Positions 1 through 13,601 of a stretch of DNA of 64,000 bases are shown here, one piece after another. The position numbers and the translations under genes are program-made. The stretch spans positions 232,087 through 296,086 of the forward strand of contig NZ_QVPD01000004.1 in NCBI RefSeq assembly GCF_003416885.1. The letters are read 5' to 3'. A model generated the notes under the pieces. That model worked only from the letters and a program-made list of their open reading frames with translations, was not told where the DNA came from and ran no database searches. Source of the DNA: Cognatiluteimonas weifangensis. GTDB lineage: Bacteria > Pseudomonadota > Gammaproteobacteria > Xanthomonadales > Xanthomonadaceae. Every line of letters begins with the position of its first letter. Within the stretch, counting starts at the first letter, position 1.

Positions 1-601
1 CGTGGCTCATGTTGGCCAGGAAGCGGCTCTTGGCCTCGCTCGCGGCCTTGGCCGCCTCGGTGGCGCGGGTCAACGCCCGCAGCAGCGAGCTCAGGTACAG
101 CGGCACCGCCACCAGCCCGCCCAGCAGGCCCCAGCCGAGCCATGGATTGGCCTGCCAGTACGGCGTGCGCAGGATCACGATCAGGAAGGTGACCACCGCG
201 AACCCGATCGCCGCATGCAGGAACCGCGACCCGAAGCGCAGGCCGTTGCCGACCGTCACCCACATCAGGATCACGTACATCGGCGCCAGCAGCTCGCCCA
301 GCAGCACCATGCCGACGCCCATCAGGCTGTAGTCGGCGATCATGCCGAGCACGCGCCGCGGCATCGAGATCCCCGGGCGCGCCAGGATCCAGCCCAGGAT
401 CGAGAACGCCACCACGAATTCCAGCGCCAGGAACAGCAGCGACAGCCGCAGCGGCGCGGCCACTCCCGGGCGGCCCTCGACCACGCCCGCCAGGTAGGCC
501 AGGACCACCCCCAGCATCACCAGCCGCACCAGCGCCTGCTGATGCTCGCTGTCGGGGCGGTTGGACAGGCGCGCAGCCAGCAGGGACAGGACCGGGGTCA
601 T
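1..601 (-). CDS. rpfC: RpfC hybrid sensor histidine kinase, N-terminal part (cut by window edge)
   Basis: This is the DSF quorum-sensing receptor kinase, which phosphorylates RpfG. Only about 200 N-terminal codons are inside the window. The translation starts MTPVLSLLAARLSNRPDSEH and continues through about five hydrophobic segments, including YVILMWVTVGNGLRFGS and WLGWGLLGGLVAVPLYLSSL. It ends at SRFLANMSHE, the start of the HisKA box with the phospho-accepting His. The pattern matches Xanthomonas RpfC closely from memory. The ATG lies 10 bp after the rpfG stop and has no clear ribosome-binding site, which suggests translational coupling. In Xanthomonas campestris rpfH sits between rpfG and rpfC; here there is no room for it. 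Catalytic, receiver and HPt domains would lie outside the window. Confidence 0.9.
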   Translation of the reverse strand, partial: MTPVLSLLAARLSNRPDSEHQQALVRLVMLGVVLAYLAGVVEGRPGVAAPLRLSLLFLALEFVVAFSILGWILARPGISMPRRVLGMIADYSLMGVGMVLLGELLAPMYVILMWVTVGNGLRFGSRFLHAAIGFAVVTFLIVILRTPYWQANPWLGWGLLGGLVAVPLYLSSLLRALTRATEAAKAASEAKSRFLANMSH

Positions 602-611
602 GGCTGCGGCA

Positions 612-1715
612 TCATTCCACACCCGGCCGCGGCGTGCTGGCCGAGTAGCGCCGACAGATGTCGCCGAGCCGCTCGCGGCTGCGCAGCAGCGCCTCCACGC
701 AATGCGGATCGAACAGGATCCCGCCCTGCCGGCGCAGATAGTCCAGCGCCTCGTCCAGCACCCAGGCCGGCTTGTACGGGCGCGGCGACAGCAATGCGTC
801 GAGCACGTCGGCGACGGCGACGATCCGCGCCTCGATCGGGATCGCCTCGCCCGCCAGGCCATCCGGATAGCCGCTGCCGTCGTAGCGCTCGTGGTGGCGC
901 AGCGCGATCACCGCGCCCTTCTGGATGAAACGGTTCTGGCTGCCGTTGAGCAGCTGGTGGCCGATCAGCGGGTGCCGGCGCATGACCAGGATTTCGTCCT
1001 CGTCGAGCGGGCCCGGCTTCATCAGCACCGCGTCGGGGATGGCGATCTTGCCGATGTCGTGGAGCGGCGCGGCCAGCTCGATCATCCGCACCTCGTCCTC
1101 GAACATGCCCAGGTCCTCGGCGACCAGCCCGGCGATGTGGGCCATCCGCTCCAGGTAGGCGCTGGTGCCGGTGTCGCGGTACTCGATCGCGCGCGCCAGC
1201 CGCGACAGCGTCTCGCGCTCGCGCTCCTCGACCTCGTGCATGCTCGACAGCAATCGCTGCTCCAGCGACAGCGCGCGCTGCTTGACCGACTCGGACTGCT
1301 GCCGCAGCTGCAGCAGGTTGCGGCAGCGCGCCCGCAGCTCGCGCGGGCGGATCGGCTTGACCAGGAAGTCGATGACCCCGGCGTCCAGCGCGGCCTGGCG
1401 CACCGGCTCGTCGCCCACCACCGTGACCAGCACGATCGGCACGTCGCGATGCATCAGCGAGCGGCGGAAGCGGCGCGCGAACTCCAGGCCGTCGATGCCC
1501 GGCATGCGGTAATCGAGCAGCAGCAGGTCCGGGCGGTTGCCCTCGCACCAGTCCAGCGCCGATTGCGGCGCATCGAAGTCGAGCACCTGCAGCTCCGGAC
1601 TGATGTCCTCGAGGATGTGGCGCAGCATCGAGCGTGCTGAAGTCTGGTCGTCGACGATGACGATATTCACGTTGTCGTCCCGGGTTTGAGGCATGCGGCA
1701 TCCGTGCGCGGCCAT
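612..1715 (-). CDS. rpfG: RpfG two-component response regulator, c-di-GMP phosphodiesterase (HD-GYP)
   Basis: This is the cytoplasmic output protein of DSF sensing. When phosphorylated by RpfC it hydrolyses c-di-GMP. A receiver domain covers about residues 16-130, with acidic pair D22/D23, phospho-acceptor D68 (LLLLDYRMPG) and K120. An HD-GYP domain covers about 165-350, with the HD pair at 219-220 (LHDIGKIAIPD) and HHERYDGSGYPDG at 274-286, so the catalytic motifs look intact. I start it at 1715 because AAGGA lies 7 nt upstream of that ATG. An internal ATG at 1694 (MPQTRDDN) is the alternative. It is directly followed by rpfC in the same direction, forming the rpfG-rpfC operon. Confidence 0.93.
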   Translation of the reverse strand: MAAHGCRMPQTRDDNVNIVIVDDQTSARSMLRHILEDISPELQVLDFDAPQSALDWCEGNRPDLLLLDYRMPGIDGLEFARRFRRSLMHRDVPIVLVTVVGDEPVRQAALDAGVIDFLVKPIRPRELRARCRNLLQLRQQSESVKQRALSLEQRLLSSMHEVEERERETLSRLARAIEYRDTGTSAYLERMAHIAGLVAEDLGMFEDEVRMIELAAPLHDIGKIAIPDAVLMKPGPLDEDEILVMRRHPLIGHQLLNGSQNRFIQKGAVIALRHHERYDGSGYPDGLAGEAIPIEARIVAVADVLDALLSPRPYKPAWVLDEALDYLRRQGGILFDPHCVEALLRSRERLGDICRRYSASTPRPGVE

Positions 1716-1864
1716 GCCGGTATCCTTACCGTGAGCGCGGATTCGGGCAAGTGCCGTGGTGCGGAAGGACCGTGCAGCCGCCCCGGTCGCCCTGGATACG
1801 GAGAAACCGGCGCACGCGGGCCAAGGTCAGCCGCGACCTGGCCGGCGCATGCGCCGCATCGGCT

Positions 1865-3382
<1,518 letters not shown>

Positions 3383-3469
3383 GTCTTGTCGCTCTGCTCT
3401 GGCGCGTCGTGCCTGCGGAAGCGGAAAGCAGGCACCTTGCTGCACTCGTGATCGGAATAGATTAGCCGG

Positions 3470-3489
3470 GTCCCCGCTTGTGCGGGGAC
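3470..3489 (-). terminator. Stem-loop between prfB and lysS
   Basis: A perfect 8-bp stem (GTCCCCGC / GCGGGGAC) with a 4-nt loop sits 8 nt after the prfB stop and about 88 nt before lysS. There is no clear U-run on the minus strand. It may be a processing or attenuation hairpin, or a short repeat, rather than a strong terminator. Confidence 0.3.
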
Positions 3490-3496
3490 GACGGCT

Positions 3497-4625
3497 TCAG
3501 GCGGCGTCGCTGCGTTTGGATCCGGCTTGCAGGCCGGATTTCAGGCTGGCCTCGATGAACTCGTCGAGGTCGCCGTCCAGCACCTTCTGCGTGTCGCTGC
3601 GCTCCACCCCGGTGCGCAGGTCCTTGATCCGGGACTGGTCGAGCACGTAGTTGCGGATCTGGCTGCCCCAGCCGATGTCGGACTTGGTGGCTTCCACCGC
3701 GTCGCGTTCGGCATTGCGCTTCTGCACTTCCAGCTCGTACAGCTTGGCCGCCAGCATCTTCATCGCGCGGTCGCGGTTGGCGTGCTGGCTGCGCTCGGTC
3801 TGGCAGGCCACGACCACGCCGCTGGGCACGTGGGTGATGCGCACCGCGGACTCGGTCTTGTTGACGTGCTGGCCGCCGGCGCCGGAAGAGCGGTAGACGT
3901 CGGTCTTCAGGTCCGCCGGGTTGATGTCGATGTCGATGTCGTCGTCGACTTCCGGCGACACGAACACCGAGGTGAAGCTGGTGTGGCGGCGGTTGTCGGA
4001 GTCGAACGGCGACTTGCGCACCAGCCGGTGCACGCCGATCTCGGTCTTGAGCCAGCCGTAGGCGTAGTCGCCCTCCACGCGGAAGGTCGCCGACTTGATC
4101 CCGGCGACGTCGCCGCCGCTGACCTCCAGCAGCTCGGTCTTCCAGCCGCGCGATTCGGCCCAGCGCAGGTACATGCGCAGCAGCATCTCGGCCCAGTCCT
4201 GCGCCTCGGTGCCGCCGGCACCGGCCTGGATGTCGACGAACGCGGCATTGGCGTCCATCGGCCCGGAGAACATGCGCTGGAACTCGAGCTGGTCGACGCC
4301 GCGCGCATAGCGCTCCACATCGGCGGCGACGGCGTTGGCGGCGTCCTGGTCGTCCTCGGCCTCCACCAACTCCAGCAGTTCCTCGGCACCGACCAGGCCC
4401 TGGCTCAGCTCGCGGATGCCGGTGACGGTCTTGTCCAGCAGCGAGCGCTCGCGCCCCAGCGCCTGCGCGCGTGCGGAATCGTTCCAGATGTCGGGGCTTT
4501 CCAGCTCGCGGTTGACTTCCTCCAGCCGCTCTACCTTGCTGTCGTAGTCAAAGATACCCCCTGAGCGCATCCAGCCGGCCGCGGAGGTCGTCGATGCGCT
4601 GGCGCACGGGATTGAGTTCGATCAT
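3497..4625 (-). CDS. prfB: Peptide chain release factor 2, expressed by programmed +1 frameshift
   Basis: RF2 recognises UGA and UAA stop codons and triggers peptide release. Frame 0 starts at 4625 ([16 protein letters not shown]) and meets an in-frame TGA at 4550-4548 after 25 codons. The protein continues in the +1 frame ([12 protein letters not shown]) to 3497. The two parts give a 375-residue protein with the SPF stop-codon motif at 205-207 and the catalytic GGQ at 250-252, the same numbering as E. coli RF2. The shift site has the classic internal Shine-Dalgarno AGGGGG followed by TATCTTTGAC, so low RF2 activity should favour the shift and autoregulate synthesis. An automatic caller would report a truncated gene starting near 4570. 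GGA lies 6 nt upstream of the true ATG. Confidence 0.97.
4541..4561 (-). promoter_or_regulatory. RF2 programmed +1 frameshift site
   Basis: On the minus strand, AGGGGG is followed by TATCTTTGACTAC. The purine run is the internal Shine-Dalgarno element, CTT is the slippery Leu codon and TGA is the in-frame stop. Ribosomes slip from CUU to UUU and continue at GAC. This is the canonical prfB autoregulatory signal. Confidence 0.95.
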
Positions 4626-4744
4626 TGCCGATCCGCCGACGTGGGAAGGGTGCGAATGATAGCAGCCGCGACCGGGAACCCCGGCCGCCGACGCCGCGGT
4701 GCGCACAGCGAATCCGCCGGCCCGGGCCGCGTCCGGCGGACGGG

Positions 4745-5647
4745 CTAGGCGGGCGGCCGCGCCGACAGCGGCTCCCCCGCTCCCGCGCGTTCGCGCAGCG
4801 CGTCGCGGTGGCGGCGGCTGCACGGCAGCGCCGTGCCGTCCTTCAGGTGCACCCGGGCATCGCCGGTGTCCAGCGGCTCGATCGCGGCGAGTTGATCGAG
4901 GTTGACGATGTAGCTGCGGTGGATGCGCGCGAAGCGCGCCGGGTCGAGCCGCATCTGGATGCCGGCGATGGTGCTGCGCAAGGGGTAGTCGTGGCCGCGC
5001 ACACGCAGGTTGACGTAGTTGCCGGCGGCCTGCAGCCATTCGATGTCCGCCGTCGATACCAGGAATTCGCGCCCCAGTTTGCGCACCAGGAAGCGCTCGG
5101 GGCGCTCGACGGGCTCCGCCGCCGCGCCTTCATCAGGCGCGTCCAGCAGACGGGCTTCGCCCTGCCAGCTGCGCAGCAACCAGCGGTAGGCGAGCATGAT
5201 CCCGGCGATCAGCAGGAACGAGCGCAGATCCTTGAGATACTCGTACGCGATCTCGCGGGGCCAGTAGCCGAACACGTAGCGCTCGCCGTGCGCGGCGTAA
5301 GCGGCGTGACGCAGCGCCGCCATGCCGCCGATGTGGAGCAGCGACCAGACACCGCTGGCGGCCAGGTACAAGGGCCAGCGACGGCGCCAGGTGTCCCAAT
5401 GCAGGGCCCAGCGCCGGGTGAACCAGGCGGTCGCCGGGACCAGCGCCAGCACCATGAGGTTGCTCGACCATTCCCAGGCCAGCGGCTCCCAGGTCGCCAT
5501 GGGTTCGCCCCGGCGCTGGTATTCCAGTATCGCCACGGCGCTGTTGGCGAACGCGTTGATGGCGGTGGCGGCCAGCCAGAACCCCGCTTCCAGCCATGGT
5601 TTCCACGGCAGGAAACGGCGGTAGGCGGTCGCGGCGGGGCTCGGCAT
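4745..5647 (-). CDS. rpfD: Membrane-anchored LytTR-family DNA-binding regulator (RpfD-like)
   Basis: A transcription regulator of 300 residues. The first 160 or so residues contain about four hydrophobic helices (for example FWLAATAINAFANSAVAIL and SSNLMVLALVPATAWF). A LytTR DNA-binding domain follows at about 190-290 (LVRKLGREFLVSTADIEWLQ, then FARIHRSYIVNLDQL). It therefore looks like a membrane-bound regulator that binds DNA from the inner face. In Xanthomonas a LytTR gene named rpfD occupies this part of the rpf cluster. The symbol rests on that synteny and domain content, and no function for rpfD is assumed. It lies upstream of prfB on the same strand and is divergent from the acyltransferase gene. 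The start at 5647 has no obvious ribosome-binding site. Confidence 0.8.
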   Translation of the reverse strand: MPSPAATAYRRFLPWKPWLEAGFWLAATAINAFANSAVAILEYQRRGEPMATWEPLAWEWSSNLMVLALVPATAWFTRRWALHWDTWRRRWPLYLAASGVWSLLHIGGMAALRHAAYAAHGERYVFGYWPREIAYEYLKDLRSFLLIAGIMLAYRWLLRSWQGEARLLDAPDEGAAAEPVERPERFLVRKLGREFLVSTADIEWLQAAGNYVNLRVRGHDYPLRSTIAGIQMRLDPARFARIHRSYIVNLDQLAAIEPLDTGDARVHLKDGTALPCSRRHRDALRERAGAGEPLSARPPA

Positions 5648-5799
5648 GCGCGCATTCTAGCGATGGCGGTCGCAGCCTTCCGGCATTCGTCCCCGCCTGC
5701 CCCCGGTTCGTCCCGTGGACCGCGCAGCCCGTCACCCGGGCGTGGCAAGTCCGCGAGCGCCCGGGAAGGATGGCCGCGTCCTCCATCCACGGCCCCGCC

Positions 5800-7005
5800 A
5801 TGACTCCGCCCGCCCCCGCCGCCAGCACCCGCCGCCACGACCTCGACTGGATCCGCGTCCTCGCTTTCGGCCTGCTGATCCTCTACCACGTCGGCATGTA
5901 CTACGTGACCTGGGATTGGCACGTCAAAAGCCCCTTCGCCAGCGCCGCCCTCGAGCCGCTGATGCTCGCAACCTCGCCCTGGCGGCTGGCGCTGCTGTTC
6001 CTGGTCTCCGGCGCGGCCACGGCCTTCATGCTCCAGCGCCCGGACCGCCCCTTCCTCGGCCCGCGCAGCGGACGACTGCTGCTGCCGCTGGTTTTCGGCA
6101 TGCTGGTGGTGGTGCCGCCGCAGGCCTATTACGAGGTGGTCGAGGCGCTGTGCTACGGCGATGGCTATCTGGCGTTCTGGGGCCGCTACCTCGCCGCCGA
6201 CGCCACGTTCTGCGACGCCGACGGCTGCCTGATCGTGCCGACCTGGAACCACCTGTGGTTCGTGGCCTACTTGTGGGTCTACAGCGTGCTGTTGTGGTTC
6301 GCGCACCGCCTGCTGCCGGGGACGCTGGCGCGCGGCGGCGGCTGGGTCGCGGCGCGTCTGGCGTCCGCCTGGGGCGTGCTGCTGTGGCCGGCGCTGCTGC
6401 TCGCCGTGGCGCGGGTGACGCTGGCGCCGCGATTCGGATCCACCCACGCCCTGGTGGACGATTGGTACAACCACGCGCAGTACCTGCCGGTGTTCCTGCT
6501 CGGCTACTGGATCGCGCAGGCCGATGCGGTGTGGGAACGGCTGCGCCGGCTGCGCTGGCCTGCGCTGGCGATTTCGGCCATGAGCTATGCGTTCATTGCC
6601 TGGTACTTCGGCCGCTTCGACCACGCCCATCCGCCCGCCGACGCGCTGCGTTTCGCGCAGCGCGGCATCTGGGCGGCATTCCAGTGGTGCACGATCGCCG
6701 CCATCCTCGGCTTCGGCCGGCAGCTGGCACCGCGCGATAGCCGCCTGCTGCGCTACCTGACCCTGGCCGTGTTTCCGTTCTACATCCTGCACCAGACGGT
6801 GATCGTGGTGCTGGCGCACCGCCTGCAGCCGTTGGGCCTGTCCCCGGCCGTGGAGGGGCCGCTGCTGGTCGTCGCCACCTTCGGGGCGTGCCTGCTCGGC
6901 TACGAGCTCATCCGCCGCGTCGGCTGGCTGCGGCCATTGTTCGGCCTGAAGACGCTGCGCGCGCGCGCCTCGGCACCGCAAGCCGGCGTCGAGGCCGCCG
7001 GCTGA
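5800..7005 (+). CDS. Acyltransferase-3 family integral membrane protein (OpgC-like)
   Basis: A membrane acyltransferase of the family that O-acylates or succinylates surface glycans. The protein has 401 residues and begins with the family signature LDWIRVLAFGLLILYHVGMY, in which the His of LYHVGM is expected to be catalytic. About ten transmembrane segments follow (LRLLLPLVFGMLVVVPP-type helices, LAVFPFYILHQTVIVVLAH near the end). The substrate cannot be read from sequence; osmoregulated periplasmic glucan is one candidate because OpgC belongs to this family. The start is set at 5800, just before the conserved N-terminus, and an ATG at 5770 is the alternative. It sits between rpfD and recJ in the rpf region, convergent with recJ. 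Confidence 0.85.
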   Translation: MTPPAPAASTRRHDLDWIRVLAFGLLILYHVGMYYVTWDWHVKSPFASAALEPLMLATSPWRLALLFLVSGAATAFMLQRPDRPFLGPRSGRLLLPLVFGMLVVVPPQAYYEVVEALCYGDGYLAFWGRYLAADATFCDADGCLIVPTWNHLWFVAYLWVYSVLLWFAHRLLPGTLARGGGWVAARLASAWGVLLWPALLLAVARVTLAPRFGSTHALVDDWYNHAQYLPVFLLGYWIAQADAVWERLRRLRWPALAISAMSYAFIAWYFGRFDHAHPPADALRFAQRGIWAAFQWCTIAAILGFGRQLAPRDSRLLRYLTLAVFPFYILHQTVIVVLAHRLQPLGLSPAVEGPLLVVATFGACLLGYELIRRVGWLRPLFGLKTLRARASAPQAGVEAAG

Positions 7006-7066
7006 ATCGCGCCGCGCGAACCGGCTGCGCGGGCCGGCCGGATGCGTCGGGCCGGTTCCGGCCGGA

Positions 7067-8815
7067 TCAAGCCGGCTCGCGGTGTACGGCGACCAGCTGG
7101 ATGGCGTCGCCGCCGCGATAGTCGTCGGGCTGCAGCCGATAGGCCAGGCGCACGCGGCCTGGCGGCGGGGTGCCGTCCCAGCCACCGAACTCGATCGCGT
7201 CGAGGCGGCGGCCGTGGTGGTCAAGTTCCAATTTGAGATGGCGCTCGCCGACCACGCGCCAGGCGCTGACCGCGAATTCGCCATCGAACAGCGGCTCGGG
7301 ATAGCCCTGCCCCCAGGGGCCGCCGTCGCGCAGCAGACGGGCGTGGGCAATGTCGAATTCGTGCGGCTGCAGCTCGCCGTCGCTGAGCAGCTCGGCCTGC
7401 AGCAGCGCCGGATCCAGCAGCCGCGCGGCCTGGAGATGCAGGGCCTGCTCGAAGCGCGGCAGCGCGGCGCGGGCCAGGCTCAGGCCGGCGGCCATCGCGT
7501 GGCCGCCGAAGCGCTCGATCAGGCCCGGCTGCGCGCTGTCCACCGCCGCCAGCAGGTCGCGGATGTGCAGTCCCGGGATCGAGCGCGCCGAGCCGCGCAG
7601 CGCGTCGCCGCCGGGCTGCGCCGGCGCGAACGCGAACACCGGCCGCTGCACCCGATCCTTGAGCCGGGACGCCACCAGCCCGACCACGCCCGGGTGCCAT
7701 TGCGGATCGAACAGGCACAGCGCCGGCGGCAACGTCCCGTCCAGGGCGATCCGCGCCAGCGCGCGCTCGGCGTCCTCGGTCATCTGCTGCTGCACGGCGC
7801 GGCGCTCGGCGTTGATCCGGTCCAGCGTCGTCGCGAGTGCGCGCGCGTGGCCGGGGTCGTCGCTGAGCAGGCATTCGATCCCCAGCGCCATGTCCTCCAG
7901 GCGGCCGGCGGCGTTGAGCCGCGGCGCCAGCGCAAAGCCGATGTCGGCCGCCGACAGCGTGGCCGGATCGCGACCGGCGACTTCGATCAGGGCGCGCAGG
8001 CCGGCACCGCCCTGCCCGGCGCGCAGACGTCGCAGGCCGGCGCCGACCAGGGCGCGGTTGTTGCGGTCCAGCGGCACCAGGTCGGCGACCGTGCCGACGG
8101 CGACCAGGTCCAACAGCGCGGAGAGGTCGGGCCGGTGTTGTCGAGCAGTGCGACCATGGATGGCCGCTGTCGGATCCTCGCGATCAGGACGATCGCAAAG
8201 GTAACGGCGCAGCGCCAGCAGCACGTAGAACATCACCCCGACCCCGGCCAGCGCCTTGCTGGGGAAGGCGTCGCCGCGCAGGTTGGGGTTGACGATGGCG
8301 TCGGCCGGCGGCAGCGCATCGCCCGGCAGGTGGTGATCGGTGACCAGCACCTGCCAGCCGCGCGCCCTGGCCGCGGCGATGCCGGCATGGCAGGCGATGC
8401 CGTGATCGACGGTGACCAGCAGCTCGGGCTGCAGGGCGGCCAGGTCCTCCACCAGGCCCGGCGACAGGCCATAGCCATGCCGCAGGCGGTTGGGCACCGC
8501 ATGCGAGACGCGGCGCGCGCCGAGCAGGCGCAGCCCGCGCACGCCGACCGCGCAGGCGGTGGCGCCGTCGCAGTCGAAATCCCCGACCACGACGATATGG
8601 CGGTCGGCGGCGATCGCCGCGTCCAGCAGCCGCACCGCGGCGTCGAGCCCGCCGAGCGTATCCGGCGGCAGCAGCTGCGCCAGCTTCGGCAGCGCCTGCG
8701 CCGGATCGCTGGAGCCGCGCGCCGCGTGCAGGCGCTGCAGCAGCGGCGGCATCGTCCCCCAGTCGCCGGTGACGGGCGCCGCCGCACGGCGGCGGATCGT
8801 GCGGCTCGCGGTCAC
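7067..8815 (-). CDS. recJ: Single-stranded-DNA-specific 5'-3' exonuclease RecJ
   Basis: RecJ degrades ssDNA 5'-3' in RecF-pathway recombination and mismatch repair. The 582-residue protein (E. coli 577) shows the DHH motifs in order: VVVGDFDCDGATA, LLVTVDHGIACH, LVTDHHLPGD, and the DHHA1 motif ERFGGHAMAAGLSL. The GTG start at 8815 overlaps the rpfE stop in a GTGA, so translation is probably coupled. The open frame continues far upstream through rpfE in the same phase, but the N-terminus VTASRTIRRR fits the family. It ends convergently with the acyltransferase gene. Confidence 0.95.
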   Translation of the reverse strand: MTASRTIRRRAAAPVTGDWGTMPPLLQRLHAARGSSDPAQALPKLAQLLPPDTLGGLDAAVRLLDAAIAADRHIVVVGDFDCDGATACAVGVRGLRLLGARRVSHAVPNRLRHGYGLSPGLVEDLAALQPELLVTVDHGIACHAGIAAARARGWQVLVTDHHLPGDALPPADAIVNPNLRGDAFPSKALAGVGVMFYVLLALRRYLCDRPDREDPTAAIHGRTARQHRPDLSALLDLVAVGTVADLVPLDRNNRALVGAGLRRLRAGQGGAGLRALIEVAGRDPATLSAADIGFALAPRLNAAGRLEDMALGIECLLSDDPGHARALATTLDRINAERRAVQQQMTEDAERALARIALDGTLPPALCLFDPQWHPGVVGLVASRLKDRVQRPVFAFAPAQPGGDALRGSARSIPGLHIRDLLAAVDSAQPGLIERFGGHAMAAGLSLARAALPRFEQALHLQAARLLDPALLQAELLSDGELQPHEFDIAHARLLRDGGPWGQGYPEPLFDGEFAVSAWRVVGERHLKLELDHHGRRLDAIEFGGWDGTPPPGRVRLAYRLQPDDYRGGDAIQLVAVHREPA

Positions 8816-9792
8816 GCCGACGTCGGCCGCGCCGGCGCGGCGGCGAACTCCCGCACGGGACGTCGCCACCACCGCCAGCGCTGCGGACGCAGCAGCAGAT
8901 AGCCCTCGCCATCGGCGAAATCCAGCTGCAGCCGCGCAAGCTCCCCGCGCCGCAGCGCGTCCAGCGCCGGCGCCAGCCAGTCGGCGCACAGTGCGTCGGG
9001 GTCGCGCAGCTCGCGCAGGTCGCACAGGGCGGCCGTCGCCGGCAAGCGGAATCGCGGCGCGTACGGCGCCAGCGCCAGCCCCGCTTGCGCCGCCAGCGCC
9101 CGCAGCAGCGTGTCGTCGGCCTGCACCGCGGCGTGGGGGCTGGACACGTGATCGGGCAGCTGGCCGCCGCCCCAGAACCACAGCGAGTTCACCGGCGGCT
9201 TGCCGGCAGCGACGCGGCGCTCGTTCCAGGGGTGGGTGTGCAGCACCACCTGCGCCTCGTTCAGCAGCACGCGCCAGCGCCGGCTCACGGCATCGGCGCC
9301 GGTGGTGGTGGCGTCCAGGGAGTCCAGCAAATCGGCGCCGAGCGCGTCTTCCGGGGCCACGAACACCGGCAACGGCGTCCCCGGCGGCAGCCGCAGGTAC
9401 CAGCGTGCGGGATTCGGCGCATCGATGGGAAAGCCCAGATCGCCGAACAGCGGCCGCAGCGCCGGCAGCAATGCGTCGACGTCGGCCTGGACCAGCTGCA
9501 TGCCTTCGGCGCAGGCGAACAGGCGCGCGCCGTTGATGTCCGGGCGCACCCACGCCGGGTCGGCGCGCAGCCATTGCGCCCCGGCGGCGTCGCCCACGTC
9601 CATCTGGCGGGTCAGTGCCGCGGCCGGCCAGCCGCGCGGCAGCAACTGGAAATGGCGCAGCAGCTGCGCGCGTTCGCCGGGTTCGCCGCCGGACAGGCGG
9701 TCGGCGCGTCCGAGCGCGCGCGCCATGGTCTCCGGCAGCGGCGCGCCGACAAGACGCGTGCGCGCAGGCAGCAGCAGCGTCGCCGAGGCCAA
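8812..9792 (-). CDS. rpfE: RpfE-type regulatory/phosphoglycerate mutase-like protein of unknown function
   Basis: A cytoplasmic protein of about 326 residues in the RpfE family, which is often annotated as regulatory protein RpfE or as phosphoglycerate-mutase-like. Conserved stretches include NGARLFACAEGMQLV, WYLRLPPGTPLPVF, LNEAQVVLHTHPWNERR and SLWFWGGGQLPD. No enzymatic activity can be asserted. Its place between greA and recJ is the same as in Xanthomonas. The start is uncertain: position 9792 is a TTG that lies 7 nt after the greA stop, and an ATG 22 codons further in is an alternative. Its TGA overlaps the recJ GTG. Confidence 0.85.
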   Translation of the reverse strand: MASATLLLPARTRLVGAPLPETMARALGRADRLSGGEPGERAQLLRHFQLLPRGWPAAALTRQMDVGDAAGAQWLRADPAWVRPDINGARLFACAEGMQLVQADVDALLPALRPLFGDLGFPIDAPNPARWYLRLPPGTPLPVFVAPEDALGADLLDSLDATTTGADAVSRRWRVLLNEAQVVLHTHPWNERRVAAGKPPVNSLWFWGGGQLPDHVSSPHAAVQADDTLLRALAAQAGLALAPYAPRFRLPATAALCDLRELRDPDALCADWLAPALDALRRGELARLQLDFADGEGYLLLRPQRWRWWRRPVREFAAAPARPTSA

Positions 9793-9799
9793 GGTCGTG

Positions 9800-10276
9800 T
9801 CAGCCTTCGTAACGGACGCTGGCGATCTCGTATTCGCGCTGCCCGCCCGGGGCGTCGATGGTGATGGCGTCGCCTTCGTACTTGCCGATCAGCGCGCGCG
9901 CCACCGGCGAGGAAATCGCGATCAAGCCCTGCTTGATGTCGGCCTCCAGGTCGCCGACGATCTGATAGGTCTTCTCCTCGTCGGTCTCCGCGTCCACCAA
10001 CGCCACGGTGGCGCCGAACACGACCTTGGAACCGGCGTTGAGGGTGGACACGTCGATCACCTGCGCGTGCGACAGCTCGGCCTCGAGCTGCTTGATCCGG
10101 CCCTCGATGAAGCCCTGCTGCTCGCGCGCGGCGTGGTACTCGGCGTTCTCCTTGAGATCGCCGTGGGCGCGCGCCTCGGCGATCGCGGCGATCACCGCCG
10201 GCCGCTTCACCGACTTGAGTTCCTCGAGTTCCGCGCGCAGCCGTTGCGCGCCCTTGGTGGTCAGTGGTGCCCGCAT
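9800..10276 (-). CDS. greA: Transcription elongation factor GreA
   Basis: GreA rescues arrested RNA polymerase by stimulating cleavage of the backtracked transcript. The protein has exactly 158 residues, as in E. coli. The coiled-coil domain includes the acidic tip region [18 protein letters not shown], with the D/E residues that act at the RNAP active site. The C-terminal FKBP-like domain has [21 protein letters not shown]. The start [13 protein letters not shown] at 10276 is preferred over an upstream in-frame ATG (10321) because of family length. It lies 81 bp downstream of carB and just upstream of rpfE. Confidence 0.97.
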   Translation of the reverse strand: MRAPLTTKGAQRLRAELEELKSVKRPAVIAAIAEARAHGDLKENAEYHAAREQQGFIEGRIKQLEAELSHAQVIDVSTLNAGSKVVFGATVALVDAETDEEKTYQIVGDLEADIKQGLIAISSPVARALIGKYEGDAITIDAPGGQREYEIASVRYEG

Positions 10277-10357
10277 GAATGGATGTCCTTTGCGTCTGTA
10301 TTGCCCGAAGCCTCGCCGCACGCCCGGGTTCCGGGCGCGGGCGGCGGCCCGTTCCGA

Positions 10358-13600
<3,243 letters not shown>

Positions 13601-13601
13601 G

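Noticed and set aside
7067..9574. Apparent 835-residue recJ with long N-terminal extension
   Set aside because: The extension is a shadow frame across rpfE. The family N-terminus and the GTGA overlap place the start at 8815.
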